The translations under genes and the position numbers were made by a program. Shown here piece after piece: positions 47,747 to 58,526 of a stretch of 64,000 nucleotides of DNA. The notes beneath the pieces were generated by a model, which saw only the letters and a list, made by a program, of their open reading frames with translations, made no database searches and was not told the DNA's origin. How positions within the stretch are numbered: position 1 is the stretch's first letter; each line of letters opens with the position of its first letter. The DNA is from Larix kaempferi (taxonomy: Eukaryota > Streptophyta > Pinopsida > Pinales > Pinaceae), in contig BSBM01000036.1 in assembly GCA_027924585.1 (NCBI GenBank), forward strand, positions 1 to 64,000. Reading direction: 5' to 3'.

Positions 47747-47841
47747 GCATTGCATAATATGGCAAAAATTTTATAGGTGTGAGAGAGCTTGGCAACTCTT
47801 TGTCGGCTATGTATTGTTGGTGACGAAAATCGTCATCAACA

Positions 47842-47967
47842 CCTAACTATTAGGTAAGGACGCCATTGCTTAAGTGCATGTATTATTGCCATCATTTCCT
47901 TCTCATAAACGGGTTTGTGTAAGTTTTTTCCCTTGATTGGTCTACTTTCAAAATCCATGGGCCTTCC
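47842..47967 (-). pseudogene. Gyp-C RNase H, middle part
   Basis: Minus-strand D-F-E-S-R-P-I-K-G-K, Y-E-K-E-M-M-A-I and A-L-K-Q-W-R-P-Y-L form the middle of RNase H between Solo-I and Ins-H. Confidence 0.9.
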
Positions 47968-48467
47968 TGTTAGAAAAACAGGATCGCAAAGCAATAAAAA
48001 TAAACAAGATGCAAATACAAATTACACAAACACATCACAAGAGAGACACCAATATGTCGTGGTTCACCCAAGATGAGCTACGTCCACACTGAAATTGCCA
48101 GTCCTTATTATTATACCATCCAGTAAATGAAGGGATACAACCTACAGCACATCCGCTGCACTTCCTCTTCACTTTCTCACAGTCTCTCTTTACGATCTCA
48201 GAGATCTTTACAATGCATAATACCTAATACATCAACCATGGTCGTGTTACAATGTCTTTCTTTTATAGGGGAAATACAATGGGAAAATACCACAGGTTAC
48301 CCAAAACCATGGGCCTGTAAACTGTTGGCAAAAACAACCCAAAAACAATTTCTCAAGGGCTTTGCCCCCAAACCCCAAAGTGGGGGAACGAGTATACAGT
48401 AATCCTGGGGTACAAACACGACTGAATAACATCTCTGAATATGGAAGATCAGGCTCCACAACCAACA
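47968..48467 (-). mobile_element. Solo-I: solo LTR of a copia-like family (500 bp)
   Basis: Plus-strand edges are TGTTAGAAAA and CAACCAACA, with an exact target duplication CTTCC at 47963-47967 and 48468-48472. Excision restores M-Q-E-G-R-P of Gyp-C RNase H. The minus strand has a CTATAAAAG box near 48270. A segment GAGCTACGTCCAC is shared with the Cop-1 LTR in the same relative orientation, suggesting a related copia lineage. The body was lost by LTR-LTR recombination. Confidence 0.93.
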
Positions 48468-48472
48468 CTTCC

Positions 48473-48650
48473 TTCTTGCATTAGAATAGCACCAATGCCA
48501 TTTCCTGTGGCATCAAATTCCATAATAAAGGTTTTTGTGAAGTCCGTTGTGGTCAAGGTAGGGGCTTTGCACATTGCCTCTTTAAGTTGTTCAAAAGCTT
48601 GAGTTGCCTCTGGAGTCCAAGAGAATGAATCCTTCTTCAATTATTTCGTC
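48473..48650 (-). pseudogene. Gyp-C RNase H, N-terminal part
   Basis: Minus-strand F-S-W-T-P-E-A, then [17 protein letters not shown]. The catalytic aspartate of F-D-A is present. Confidence 0.9.
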
Positions 48651-49720
48651 AGAAGTGCTGCTATTATTCCATAGTTCTAAACAAACTTGCAGTAGTACCC
48701 TGTAAAACCTAAGAATCCCCTAAGATTCTTCAAGGTTTGGGGAATCGACAAGTCCATCATGGCTTTAATTTTGGTAGGGTCTACCTTGACACCTTCATAA
48801 GATACAATATGACCCAAATATTCTACCTCCTTTACCTCAAATAAACATTTGGAAGGTTTTGCATATAGTTGTTGCTCCTTTAGTAGTTGTAGCACCCTGT
48901 CAACATGTTGAACATGTTATTCCCAAGACTTGCTATAGATTAATATATCATACAAAAATACTAACACAAATTTTATAAGAAAGGGCTTGAAAATGGAATT
49001 CATCAAACCTTGAAATGTGGAAGGTACATTTGTAAGACCAAAATGCATGACCATAAATTCATAATGACCTTCATGAGTTCTGAATGCTATTTTTGGGATG
49101 TCTTCTTCCATCATTATAATATGATGATACACTGAACAAAGATCCAACTTTGTGAAGTAAACTGCTCCATTTAGTTCATCTAACAATTCATCAATGATGG
49201 GAATGAGAAACTTATCTTTAATGGTGAACTTGCTGAGCTCTCTATAATCTGACACATACGCCATGACCCCTCCTTCTTGTCTACCATTACCACCAGCGCA
49301 GAGTAAAAACTTTGGCTAGGCCTAATTATGCGAGCCTCTAACATTTCTTCAACCATACTCTCAATTTCACTCTCCTGGCCATAGGGGTATCTTTAAGGTA
49401 TGATGTTAGGAGTAACACTTCCTGGAATCAAGTGAATAGCATGATCACGATATCGAGTAAGTGGAAAAGATTTTGGAATATCTTCAAATAACTTGGAATG
49501 TTTATCGATGACCCTTTGGAGATCTAGGGAAATAGGAGGATTAGATGTTTGAACCTTTAGTGAGCATAACTATGCAATTACACCTTGATGCCCCTTTTTC
49601 ATCAATTTTGTCATTCCATTAGAGCTTATCACCTTGATTGGTTTCCATGTGATACCCCTTAATTCAAATTATTTTCCTTCCTAGGAAAATTTCATGAAAA
49701 GTTCTTGAAAATTAAAAGCC
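48651..49720 (-). pseudogene. Gyp-C reverse transcriptase
   Basis: Pieces at 49264-48917 and 48895-48677 show [22 protein letters not shown] with the first aspartate, [12 protein letters not shown], and the palm box F-L-Y-D-I-L-I-Y-S, where the family has F-F-D-D-I-L, so one catalytic aspartate is tyrosine. Thumb motifs L-G-H-I-V and G-V-K-V-D-P follow. The fingers (49300-49720) are in shifted frames. Confidence 0.91.
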
Positions 49721-49887
49721 ATTGTTCCCAATGGTTGTAACCGTTGGAACCCTAAGACAACATAAACACTACTCATTGGAATAACAATCATTGGACTATT
49801 CAATACATATTACCCCATAATAAGAGTGATCTTATGGCATTTTACTAAGAAATTGATAGTTCCTCCATATGAAATCATTACTTGAAA

Positions 49888-51044
49888 CTATGGTGCTAGA
49901 TATATAAAGCAATTGAGATCTTTGGCTAATTTACAGTGAATGAAATTATGAGTCCTACCATAATCAATCAACATTGTTACCTTTTTCTTTTTGATATATC
50001 CTTCGATATTGAGAATTTGAGGAGTGCTAATTCCATCCAATGCATGACAAGATAAGGTGGGATTATTCTCATCGGGAGTAATCTCTTCAATTTCTTCAAC
50101 TTGAGATGGTTCATGTTCTTTTGCTTCTTCTTCTTCACATTCTATGTAGAATAATTTCTTCTCACCACACTTGTGTCCCTTGCTATACTTGTTGTCACAA
50201 TTAAAGCATAGACCTTTTTCTCTTCTTCCATCCATTTGTTGAGGTGTTAACCTTGTAGGTTGAGGTGGGTTAGAAGAAGGAACATTAATCTCTCTATAGG
50301 TGTTATAGGTGGTCCTTTTAGTAGCCATCACCATATTTTTACTTTCAACCTTCCTTTCCAACATGAATGCATTCTCTAAGGATATTGGTTCAAATAGACG
50401 CACCTCATGTTGAATGTTATCATTCAAGGCTCCAATAAAGAGATCCAACAATTTATCATCCGGTATGTCATTCACTCAGACTCAACTTTTGAAATTGTTG
50501 AATGTGCTCGATTATTGAACCCTTTTTCCTTAGCTTTATCAATTGGGTAAAGAAGGAATTTATCTTAACATCATCATGATATGATATCAATTCTTCTATA
50601 AAAATGGAACAAGAGATAACTGAGTTCTTTTTGTGTTCACAAAGCCATTGGTACCACACAAGCTACTGCGGTTGTAAATATTAAGATGCAATAGTTACCT
50701 TTTGTAGATTTGGCACCTGGTGTATTTCAAAGAATTGCTCCATCTAGAATATCCATGTCATAGGGTCCTGGCCATGAAACTTCCTCATGTCTATCTTGGG
50801 GAGTTGGATACACTTTGGGGACCATCTCTGATTACTTCCATTATTAGAATCAAATCCTCTTGGAGTATGCTTATTAATGGAAGGTTTCTCAACATGGACA
50901 CTATCTTTATCTTCCTCGGTTTCCTAGGACACATCATCACCTTTAGGGATATTTTCCTTTGGATTTTGTATAAGCTTAGCAATACTTTACATATTTTCCT
51001 CCATAATATTATTCTCTAGATTAACTAAATAAACTATTCTCATG
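49888..51044 (-). pseudogene. Gyp-C gag and protease
   Basis: Minus-strand gag spans 51044-49888, interrupted by stops near 50680 and 50470. It shows K-F-H-G-Q-D-P-M-T-W near 50775, F-I-E-E-L-I-S-Y and F-Q-K-L-S-L-S-E, then a knuckle C-F-N-C-D-N-K-Y-S-K-G-H-K-C (C-x2-C-x7-H-x-C, chromovirus type) near 50195, and the protease block M-L-I-D-Y-G-R-T-H-N-F near 49970 (family L-I-D-S-G-S-T-H-N-F, so the serine after D is tyrosine). The gag N-terminus is continued beyond Trim-D at 53758-53892. Confidence 0.9.
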
Positions 51045-51049
51045 GTCCC

Positions 51050-51265
51050 TGTTGTATTCAAGCAAAGAGTATAAACACACACAGAGATATAATCAAGACA
51101 AGGGATGAGCAGAATGCATTCAACTATCTTATTCATCATTGATAGGTATATTTATACATCTTACATGTGGTTGGAGCGGTTGCACCCGCTCCAACTGCTT
51201 CTTTAACTATACTATTACATAAGTAACTAATGACAATTAAGGATCCCGAAGGATCCCCTCCAACA
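51050..51265 (-). repeat. Trim-D 3' LTR (216 bp)
   Basis: Plus-strand edges are TGTTGTATTC and CCTCCAACA. The minus strand carries a TGTATAAATATACC box. Confidence 0.95.
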
Positions 51266-51281
51266 TCTCCCCCACCTCAAA
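51266..51281 (-). other. Trim-D polypurine tract
   Basis: Minus-strand TTTGAGGTGGGGGAGA at the LTR edge. Confidence 0.9.
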
Positions 51282-53520
51282 ATATTTCTTTGTCCCGAAG
51301 AAAACATTAACAACCATGAACTGCGATTCCTTTAGTCTCTGTCAGCAGTCTGGTAGTGGCCAATCGAGCCTCTCACCCCTTTCACCTTCCTGCCGGATTC
51401 ATCTTCCACGGTCAGGAGATCCTGGGCTTCCACGCTCTACCATTGCACCAACTCACCATCTACCTGAAAAACTTCTGAAATGACATTGAATAGATTTTTA
51501 TGTGTGTCAGCACCGGGGGGCTTGATCAATTTAAGTGTTCTTTTGTCATTATTAACGTGAAGCGCTTTCTCTGTGTGGTAGAGATGTCTTCTGCTTGAAT
51601 ATGGTCTTCGTTGACAGCTTATGTCATGAGGCTTCTTGCAAGTTTCTGAATGTGTTGCTGCTGCTTGTGGTCGATACTGACTGATATTGGTCGACTTGAC
51701 TCGACATGACTTACTTCACTTGACATGACTTATTAAGTCGGCTAGAGACCGACTGAATTACAAAATTATAATACAAAAAGGTCGACTCTCGACCATTTAC
51801 TTCTTAAAAAGACTCAACCACTTACAATATACAGTATCGACAAATGACCCGACTATTTTGAGTTTCGACCACTTTTTACAAATAAGGTGACCCGACCATT
51901 TACAACCGACCATATTTTTAAGTAATTACCCGACCATAAGGCAGTGGTCTGTACCGACTAACTTTACATGATCATCGACCACTTTTAATATTTTTTTGCA
52001 AATTGATATCGACCTTATTTTTGGCAAAGTACTTGTTCGACCAATTTAGAACATCAACCAAGAAAGCTTTACCCGACTAAAGCAATGATAGCTTGACATA
52101 TCCAAAAACTTTACCATCGACTAAGAAAGTAAAAATTTTGCTCATCAACCAAAGTTATGGACTTCATCATTTTTTCAGTATTATATCATAATTACCATTC
52201 CATTAAGGTGATAGGAATGTGATCGATGGTATCCATTGGATTGTCTTCAATCTCCGACTAGTCGATGGGTCACCCTGATCTGCTTAGCAGGTTATTGCAA
52301 GTCTTTTTCCATTGCCCAAGTGTCGAGATAAAACAACACACTCCTTAAACTGTCGATTTTGTACAGCATATTTCCTCTTTCAAAATGCTAATGGCCTTCA
52401 ACTGATGCGTTGCTATGTCAATGGTTATCCATCAAATCAATAATTTTGACAATAGTAGAATATGTGCACGATAGACTTTCTCTTGCATTCAGCAAACGTG
52501 TGAAGGTCGACAACTTGACAATGCATGCAACTAGACAACATATTCCATCGAAATGAAAATTTTGAAATAGCAGCAGACTTTCGATCACATATCCGATGTA
52601 TTATTCTTAAATTGATTTCACCAGCGTGAATATGCTTTTTAACCTTTGCGTGCAGACAAACTCGTCTCGTGCATATAGAGCAACAACTTGACCTTTTCTT
52701 GTTTCTTGCAGCAAATCTTTATTACTTCCTCGACAGGTTCCTTCACATGTTTGACCACCTTCTATTCGCTGCAAGGTCTTGACTGATCTTTTCTGGTCGA
52801 CCACAATTGATGCATCCAGATATTTATTGTTGCAGGAATTTCTTCGTTCGTGAGCTACTACAAGTCAACTTAAAATGTGAAAGTTGTATTTAGTGGTCAG
52901 ATTTCTTTGTTTGGGAAACGGATAAGCATTGGCCAACGTCTTTTTAACTATAGTCGCTGCACGATTTCTTTTCCATACGTACAGGTGACTAACGCAGAAC
53001 AATATCTTGTCCAGAGCAGCATATATTGATTTTCTGCAGGAATTCTTTTGATTTTCTGGTCGTCAACGGGCAATCCTCTGGAAAGCACTTTCGACAGACT
53101 ATAAAGAGGGAAACTGAGAAACCGAGGGCAACCGATTGCACTAGTCGGTAAACTATAGTCGACAGATAAGCAAATGGAAAATGGTCGGCGTAGCCAGCCG
53201 GTTCTTCTTTAAATTCTTAGACAGATAGTAGTAATTTCTAATAAGTTTTGTAAATAATAAATACGCTGAGTATCAACAAACTTTTAAAAGTTATCTTCAC
53301 ATTCCTTGCAGTTCGCTTAACTTCTTTCCAAAGAGATTCGATGCCTCTCCATCTGCAACAACTTCATGCACAGGCTTCTTCCATTAAGATCTTCCACACG
53401 CCTCACTAGTCAGCACCATTCTGAATCTTTTCTTACATCTTGCCATACTTCTCAATTTCTACATCAACAGGTTCGAGCCACCTCCCATCTACTGCTGTTG
53501 TCACCCAAACCAGATGGAAG
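51282..53520 (-). other. Trim-D interior, CGAC-rich and non-coding
   Basis: No open frame longer than about 65 codons. Between 51688 and 52260 the tetramer CGAC (mostly CGACC or CGACT) occurs at least 18 times, far more than in the neighbouring sequence. The 65-codon minus-strand frame at 52804-52607 has no recognisable motif. Confidence 0.7.
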
Positions 53521-53534
53521 CGGAAACGGCACCA
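53521..53534 (-). other. Trim-D primer-binding site
   Basis: Minus-strand TGGTGCCGTTTCCG, 2 bases from the 5' LTR; ends in ACCA complement as any tRNA-primed site must. The tRNA is not identified. Confidence 0.85.
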
Positions 53535-53536
53535 GA

Positions 53537-53752
53537 TGTTGTATTCAAGCAGAGAGTATAAACACACACACAAATATAATCAAGACAAGGGATGAGCGGA
53601 ATGCATTCAACTATCTTATTCATATTTGATAGGCATATTTATACATCTTACATGTGGTTGGAGCAGTTGCACCCGCTCCAACTGCTTCTTTAACTATATT
53701 ATTACATAAGAAACTAATGACAATTAAGGATCCCGAAGGGTCCCCTCCAATA
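53537..53752 (-). repeat. Trim-D 5' LTR (216 bp)
   Basis: Plus-strand edges are TGTTGTATTC and CCTCCAATA (ancestral CCAACA). It pairs with 51050-51265. Confidence 0.95.
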
Positions 53753-53757
53753 GTCCC

Positions 53758-53892
53758 TTTAATTAAATCTTCCAACTTGGACACCCGAAAAGATAGGTCT
53801 TCACTTTCATCGAAGGCCATGGATGAATCCTTTGTTGATTTGAGTGGAGTGGTGTGGCCTATTCCACCAGATTTTCGTGCCATGTGGAACAA
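53758..53892 (-). pseudogene. Gyp-C gag N-terminus
   Basis: Minus-strand ATG at 53892 begins M-F-H-M-A-R-K-S-G-G and runs through an acidic S-K-L-E-D-L-I-K block to the Trim-D insertion. It continues on the other side of Trim-D at 51044. Confidence 0.75.
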
Positions 53893-54538
53893 GAAAAATA
53901 GATATCTATGATCTTTATCACACCTTTTAAATCAATCAAAATAGTTTATTCTACTAAAAATTGTTCAAATTTGAAATGGCATACCTTTTTAAAACCCTGA
54001 TTTGGGGACTGTTTTGTTTTCGACCTTCCAACTAATGGAACTCTAGAATTTCGGCCCCTCTAAGTCTAAATTTTGGCTTGTGGTGGCATGATATTTCCTC
54101 TTTCCAATGCCACATGTTTTGTTGAATTTTGATGTGCCAAGAGGAAATGGATGCAACTTTCCCACAATGTGTTGATTTTGAACTTTTCCAAAGAGTGAAC
54201 TTGTACAACCTGCCACATGTCCAATTTTTCAAATTTGAATATGAAATTGCTACCACAGATACTAATTCTGTCTATTGTCATATGAAATAGATCTCGTTCA
54301 ATTTGGAGCTCGCCTGCTCTAGATATAACAAATTTTCCAAGGACACCTTTTTTGGACTAGTTAGAAACCCTAACTTCCACAGAGTATATCATAAAAAGTA
54401 TAGCAAACCAAGAGTTGAAACTTTTACCAAAGATACTTCGGTCTGTCCTCTACATCCGCTCTTATTTTCATGGTTGAAACTTCGTAGAAAAAAAATTATA
54501 GAGAAAATTCCAAGATGAGTAGTTTTGGAAGCGTCCAA
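53893..54538 (-). other. Gyp-C leader
   Basis: Untranslated leader between the primer-binding site and gag. Short frames on both strands are not supported by any motif. Confidence 0.7.
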
Positions 54539-54550
54539 GCTCTTATACCA
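54539..54550 (-). other. Gyp-C primer-binding site
   Basis: Minus-strand TGGTATAAGAGC, one mismatch from the initiator-Met site, with a 2-base spacer. Confidence 0.92.
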
Positions 54551-54552
54551 AA

Positions 54553-54902
54553 TGTTATGCAACAAATTCCACAAAATAGCATAAATAGACAAGACAGAGT
54601 AATACATGCCTTAATAATGAAGAAAATAGATGAATGTAAAGTTTATTTGAAGGGGAAAAATCCTTATACAATGTACTAAATACACAATACAAGAAAATAT
54701 GCTTCAAATGAAAAGGTCTCCTTCATATATATAGGAGACAAAGAGGTACAATTAAAACAAATGGACGCAAGCCAACGTCAATAATATAATAATGCTAATG
54801 AAAATTAGCACTAATGGACCCAAGCCGACATCAATAATATGACAATACTAATGTAATGTGCCACAATATAGTGGGTAATATGCCACCATTTAGGGATTAA
54901 CA
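54553..54902 (-). repeat. Gyp-C 5' LTR (350 bp)
   Basis: Plus-strand edges are TGTTATGCAA and GGATTAACA. It pairs with 36356-36705. Confidence 0.93.
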
Positions 54903-55926
54903 TAGCCTTGTCGTGGGAACTTTGTTGATAGAAGGACTAGGCATAAAGTACTTGTGATGGGCTATTATTGGCCTACCTTTTCTAGAGATGCAAAGGAGTT
55001 CACAAAAAATTTGGGATAGCTTCCAAAGGATGGGCCAACCTAAAAAATTTGATGAGATGCCACTTCAAACTCAACTTGTGATTGAACCATTCGAGAAGTG
55101 GGCTTTGGACTTTGTGGGTCCCATCAACCCCCCATCTCGTTCAAAGGTTCACATATTGGTCTGCATCGATTATGTCATGAAGTGGGTTGAAGCCAAAGTG
55201 GTCCCAAAAGCCAATGAACAAGTTGTATCATATTTTATGTTTGAAGACATTTTTTTCTGCTTTGGAATTCCTCGCAAGATAGTCATGGATGGTGGAAAAC
55301 AGTTTACCTCTAACTTGATCCAAGGTCTTCTTCATAAATATAAGATTAAACATAGGGTCACTTCACCCTATCATCCTCAAGATAACATATAGTTTGAGAG
55401 CACCAAGAAAGTATTAGAATCAATTGTAATGAAAACTGTGCAACTCCATCGTGCAGATTGGGTTGCTCGTCTTCATGAAGCATTGTGGGCTTATCGAACT
55501 ACATGGAGCAATACAATAGTTCTTACTCCTTATGAAATTGTCTATGTTAAGAACATTGTTTTTCCTATTGAATTTGAGGTAAAAACTCTTAGGTCTGCCT
55601 TACATGTAGGACTAGATCTTAAAAAGGCTCAAAATCATAGGATAGAATAGATTAATGAATTGGATGAGTATTGTCAAGCTGTTGTCCATCAAATTTATGT
55701 TGTCCAACAACAACGAGCAAGATGGCTTGATAAGTTTATTAAGAAGAAATCATTCCAGGCATGGGATTGGGCCTTATTGTATGACCCAAGGTTCAAAGAA
55801 TTCAAGGGTAAGTTGTGTCCAAGATGGTTAGTCCAGTATGAAGTGGATACTAACTATAATAATGGGACTATATTGCTTAGAATGATCGATGAAGACAAAA
55901 TTCCACTTCTTGCAAATGGTCATTGA
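54903..55926 (+). pseudogene. Gyp-E integrase, main part
   Basis: Resumes the zinc domain directly after Gyp-C (R-G-N-F-V-D-R-R, then M-G-Y-Y-W-P, S-R-D-A-K-E-F). A frameshift near 55010 leads to the 54988-55392 frame, which holds the core: W-A-L-D-F-V-G-P-I with the first aspartate, I-V-M-D-G-G-K-Q-F with the second (family D-N-G-K-E-F), and S-P-Y-H-P-Q. A stop at 55390 precedes F-E-S-T, which holds the glutamate. 55429-55650 (W-A-Y-R-T-T-W, T-P-Y-E-I-V-Y) and 55660-55926 (a GPY/F-like K-L-C-P-R-W-L-V-Q-Y) complete it. Confidence 0.92.
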
Positions 55927-58014
55927 GTAAAACCTTATCAAAGACCAGTCTCAAAAGATTCATTCATCAAACAAGTTGTTGTTGTTGTTTTAGGACGTCA
56001 AATTGTTGATGTGAAGGCTCTTCCTTCCACATCAACAATAAGTTAATTTATGCATGGTCCTTTATAAGAATAAATCAGCCAATCATTAGGATTTTTTTCA
56101 ATTGTAGACTAGGATTAATTTCATATTTTATTTTCAGAGTTCTTTAATAAAGTAATCTTTGACTATGTTTTCTTGTTTTGAGTCTTGCAATAAGATCTCT
56201 ACAGGTATGGAAGGACATCCTCAGGGCTAACAGAGGCACATTTATCAATGACCTAGATTACCAGGGGAGTATCTAACATTTTCCCTTTATCGACATATTT
56301 GCAAGACTATTTTTTAGAAATAGGATATTTCAGTTTTATGCTTGTTGTCCATCCCTAGGGCCACTTTGAATTACGAATACTGAGATAACTATTTCAAGAA
56401 AGTAAACATAAACAACTCCATAGTCAAGTTGAAATGTTCTTTTCAAATTGTTTAATGGTCTGCTAATCTATCAATTTTCCATGTTCATAAAAATAGTTTT
56501 CACTATTAATAACGGCTACTCAGAAGTCAATTCTCTTTGAAAAGGATTAAACAAAAAAAAATGGGATGACTCATGTAACAATTCTAATAAAAAAAATCAC
56601 TTAATCTTAGAACTGAGCACCAAAATATTGATCCCCAAGCATCATTACTAAGAGATGCAGTTGAAGTTTGTGAAATCTCTATGCATGGTGGGAAACTACT
56701 GTAAAGCAATACATGGGGACAAATGGTAGAAGGACCTTAGATATATTTTAGTTATTCTATGGTTTCTCTATTCACTTCACACTTAAATAGCTTGTACATG
56801 CTATGTCTTGTAATTAGATGGCTCATAGGTACACTCTGCATAAGAATATTGCATAGGTAATAAAAAAATTCTCTCAACTAGTATCCTCCCAAGCCTTTAA
56901 GGGGTTTTTCGAGTCTCCTCCCCCACCCATTCATTACAAATAGTAATATTTCTAAATATAAATCTGAAAATGGGAGAAATGGGACAATAGCTCCCGGTGT
57001 AAAATGGGTTCAAGAGGTTAACCCGTCAAGGCTATGGACAACTGCTGGAACCAAATACTGACCTATGATACCACTAGGAAAACCCATCGGGGCTATGAAC
57101 GCTCACTGGCAATGGGGCATCTTCCTACAGAGAATTAAAACTCAATACCATAGGTGTCATCCCATGACATTAAGGGGATTTCTGAAATTGCTCCCCCATG
57201 GAAACATGGGACAAGATATTTCAAAGTAAAACGAGTTTAATAGGTTACCCTGTCGAGGCTATGGACGCCGCTGGTAGTGGGTATTGACCTGTGACATTGG
57301 TAGTGACTAAACCTGAAAAATTTTCCTTTTACTTAGCCAATACTTATGGTGCCCTATTGAAAGGAAGCATGTATGGAATTTAGCTAAATTTAAATGAACT
57401 CCATCGACTTGCCACTAGAGAATGGCCTTAAGATGGTCTTGGGACCTAACCAGTAACCTCATAATATACCTAAGACTTCTTGTCTTATAAGTGGAATCCA
57501 TTCCACTAGAGAATTAATAATCTTTTACTATGAATCTTATGTTTAAACTTGGGTGACTTTGAGACTTGAAAGGAAGCTCAAACTATGATAGCCATTTTCT
57601 TCAAAAGAATATCATGGACCAGTCTCTTCAAAAGAATATCATGAACCAAATTTTCCAAATGAGTATTATGAGCTAGCTTCTCTAAGAAAAATTGTATGAG
57701 CAATGAAATTCAGAAATCATTATGTTGCTCTATGTTTGATAAAGACAAGAAGAAGTCTCATTAATCTAATTTGTTCTAAGCAAATGTAATCACATCAATA
57801 AATGAATTAATAAATTGTTTGACTCTCTAGTAATCCAGGGTAGGATTATTGTTTCTCTTTCAGATTACGGACCTTCTTTTTATTTTTTTAATCAAGGTTT
57901 TCTATTTTTCTTTTGAGATCATGCAATTTAAAGGTATTCCATAGCTTCCTCACTTCAGATTTAGACTGGTTGTAAATCATCATAAAATATCTATATCGTG
58001 CTACAGGTCAAGTT
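55927..58014 (+). other. Gyp-E spacer downstream of integrase
   Basis: Non-coding by inspection on both strands. It holds a diverged repeat module at 56887-57305. A long 3' untranslated or extra-ORF region between integrase and the 3' LTR is usual in Athila/Tat elements. Confidence 0.6.
56887..57305. repeat. Diverged tandem module in Gyp-E 3' region
   Basis: Two copies (about 56887-57080 and 57160-57305) share TTTAAGGGG/TTAAGGGG, CTCCCCCA, GGGACAA, AGGTTA, GGCTATGGAC and TGACCT in the same order. A partial third copy, with GGGGCTATGAACG, lies between. Confidence 0.7.
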
Positions 58015-58407
58015 TTGATGTGGATATACCACATGAAATCTCCAATTTGTTGCCAGACCATCACAAAATGGACTTGTACCTCAATAAAGTCTTCTTCAAA
58101 CTTAAAATATAGTCCTTACCAGGGAGTGCTAGTTGATTCAACATGGAAAGCAGTGACTTATCAGAGATTCCAAAACTGCATTTTTCAGGCTATAGATCCT
58201 TGGTTTCAACCAAAAGCAGGTCCTGTGATGAAAATATTCATACAAGAAAAGTATAATGGACTAAGGGAAACTCTAAATCCCCTTCAAGCCTCTTCAAGTA
58301 CATCTTCAACAAAATTTGCAACGCTATCTTGTGGAAAATTCTTACAAAACCGAAACTACAAATCTTTTTTTGCTCTTCCACAGCCTAAATCCTCCTCGAC
58401 AAGGTAA
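58015..58407 (+). CDS. Unrecognised 130-codon open frame in the Gyp-E 3' region
   Basis: ATG at 58015, stop after 58404. I do not recognise it. It is fairly rich in S, T, K and Q and has cysteines C12, C13 and C21. It contains no transmembrane-like segment or retroelement motif. It is the longest intact plus-strand frame between the Gyp-E integrase and its 3' LTR. It may be part of an extra element ORF, a captured host fragment, or chance. Confidence 0.25.
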   Translation: MMWIYHMKSPICCQTITKWTCTSIKSSSNLKYSPYQGVLVDSTWKAVTYQRFQNCIFQAIDPWFQPKAGPVMKIFIQEKYNGLRETLNPLQASSSTSSTKFATLSCGKFLQNRNYKSFFALPQPKSSSTR

Positions 58408-58526
58408 GAATCAGGTATATATCTCAGACTTGGGCTCATCCAATTGCGTATACATATGTAAAAAAAGTGTTAAATGTCAAATATGCTTATGTTCTTTATA
58501 CCCGATGACAGGTGAATCCTTCAGTC

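Larger units (their letters stand above)
45297..47841. mobile_element. Ins-H: 2.5-kb TG...CA insertion of unknown family
   Basis: Plus-strand edges TGTTGGTG and CATCAACA are short inverted ends. Flanks CCTAT (45292-45296) and CCTAA (47842-47846) match 4 of 5, and excision restores the Gyp-C RNase H frame. No primer site, polypurine tract or LTR pair inside was found, so a solo LTR of a long-LTR family is the simplest reading. The interior is very AT-rich with tandem repeats. The minus-strand frame at 47206-46889 (105 codons) has no recognisable motif. Confidence 0.75.
51050..53752 (-). mobile_element. Trim-D: short non-autonomous LTR element (2.7 kb)
   Basis: Direct 216-bp LTRs at 51050-51265 and 53537-53752 differ at about 12 positions. 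Exact target duplication GTCCC at 51045-51049 and 53753-53757. The minus-strand primer site TGGTGCCGTTTCCG (53521-53534) is not of the initiator-Met type. The polypurine tract is at 51266-51281. The 2.27-kb interior has no gag or pol motif. It inserted into Gyp-C gag. The youngest insertion by LTR similarity among those I counted. Confidence 0.95.
36356..54902 (-). mobile_element. Gyp-C: Ty3/gypsy chromovirus-type element with four insertions
   Basis: Direct LTRs 36356-36705 and 54553-54902 are both 350 bp. Flanks GAGCC (36351-36355) and TAGCC (54903-54907) match 4 of 5. The interrupted Gyp-E integrase zinc domain resumes directly after 54902. The minus-strand order is gag, protease, RT, RNase H, integrase, chromodomain, which is diagnostic of plant chromoviruses. 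Nested insertions are NA-B, Ins-H, Solo-I and Trim-D. Without them the element is about 6.4 kb. About 40 differences over 350 bp separate the LTRs (counted by eye). Confidence 0.94.

Noticed and set aside
51050-53752. Trim-D considered as a solo LTR pair or CRISPR-like array because of regular CGAC spacing
   Set aside because: Paired LTRs, primer site, polypurine tract and exact target duplication show an LTR element; CGAC spacing is irregular and there are no repeat-spacer units.
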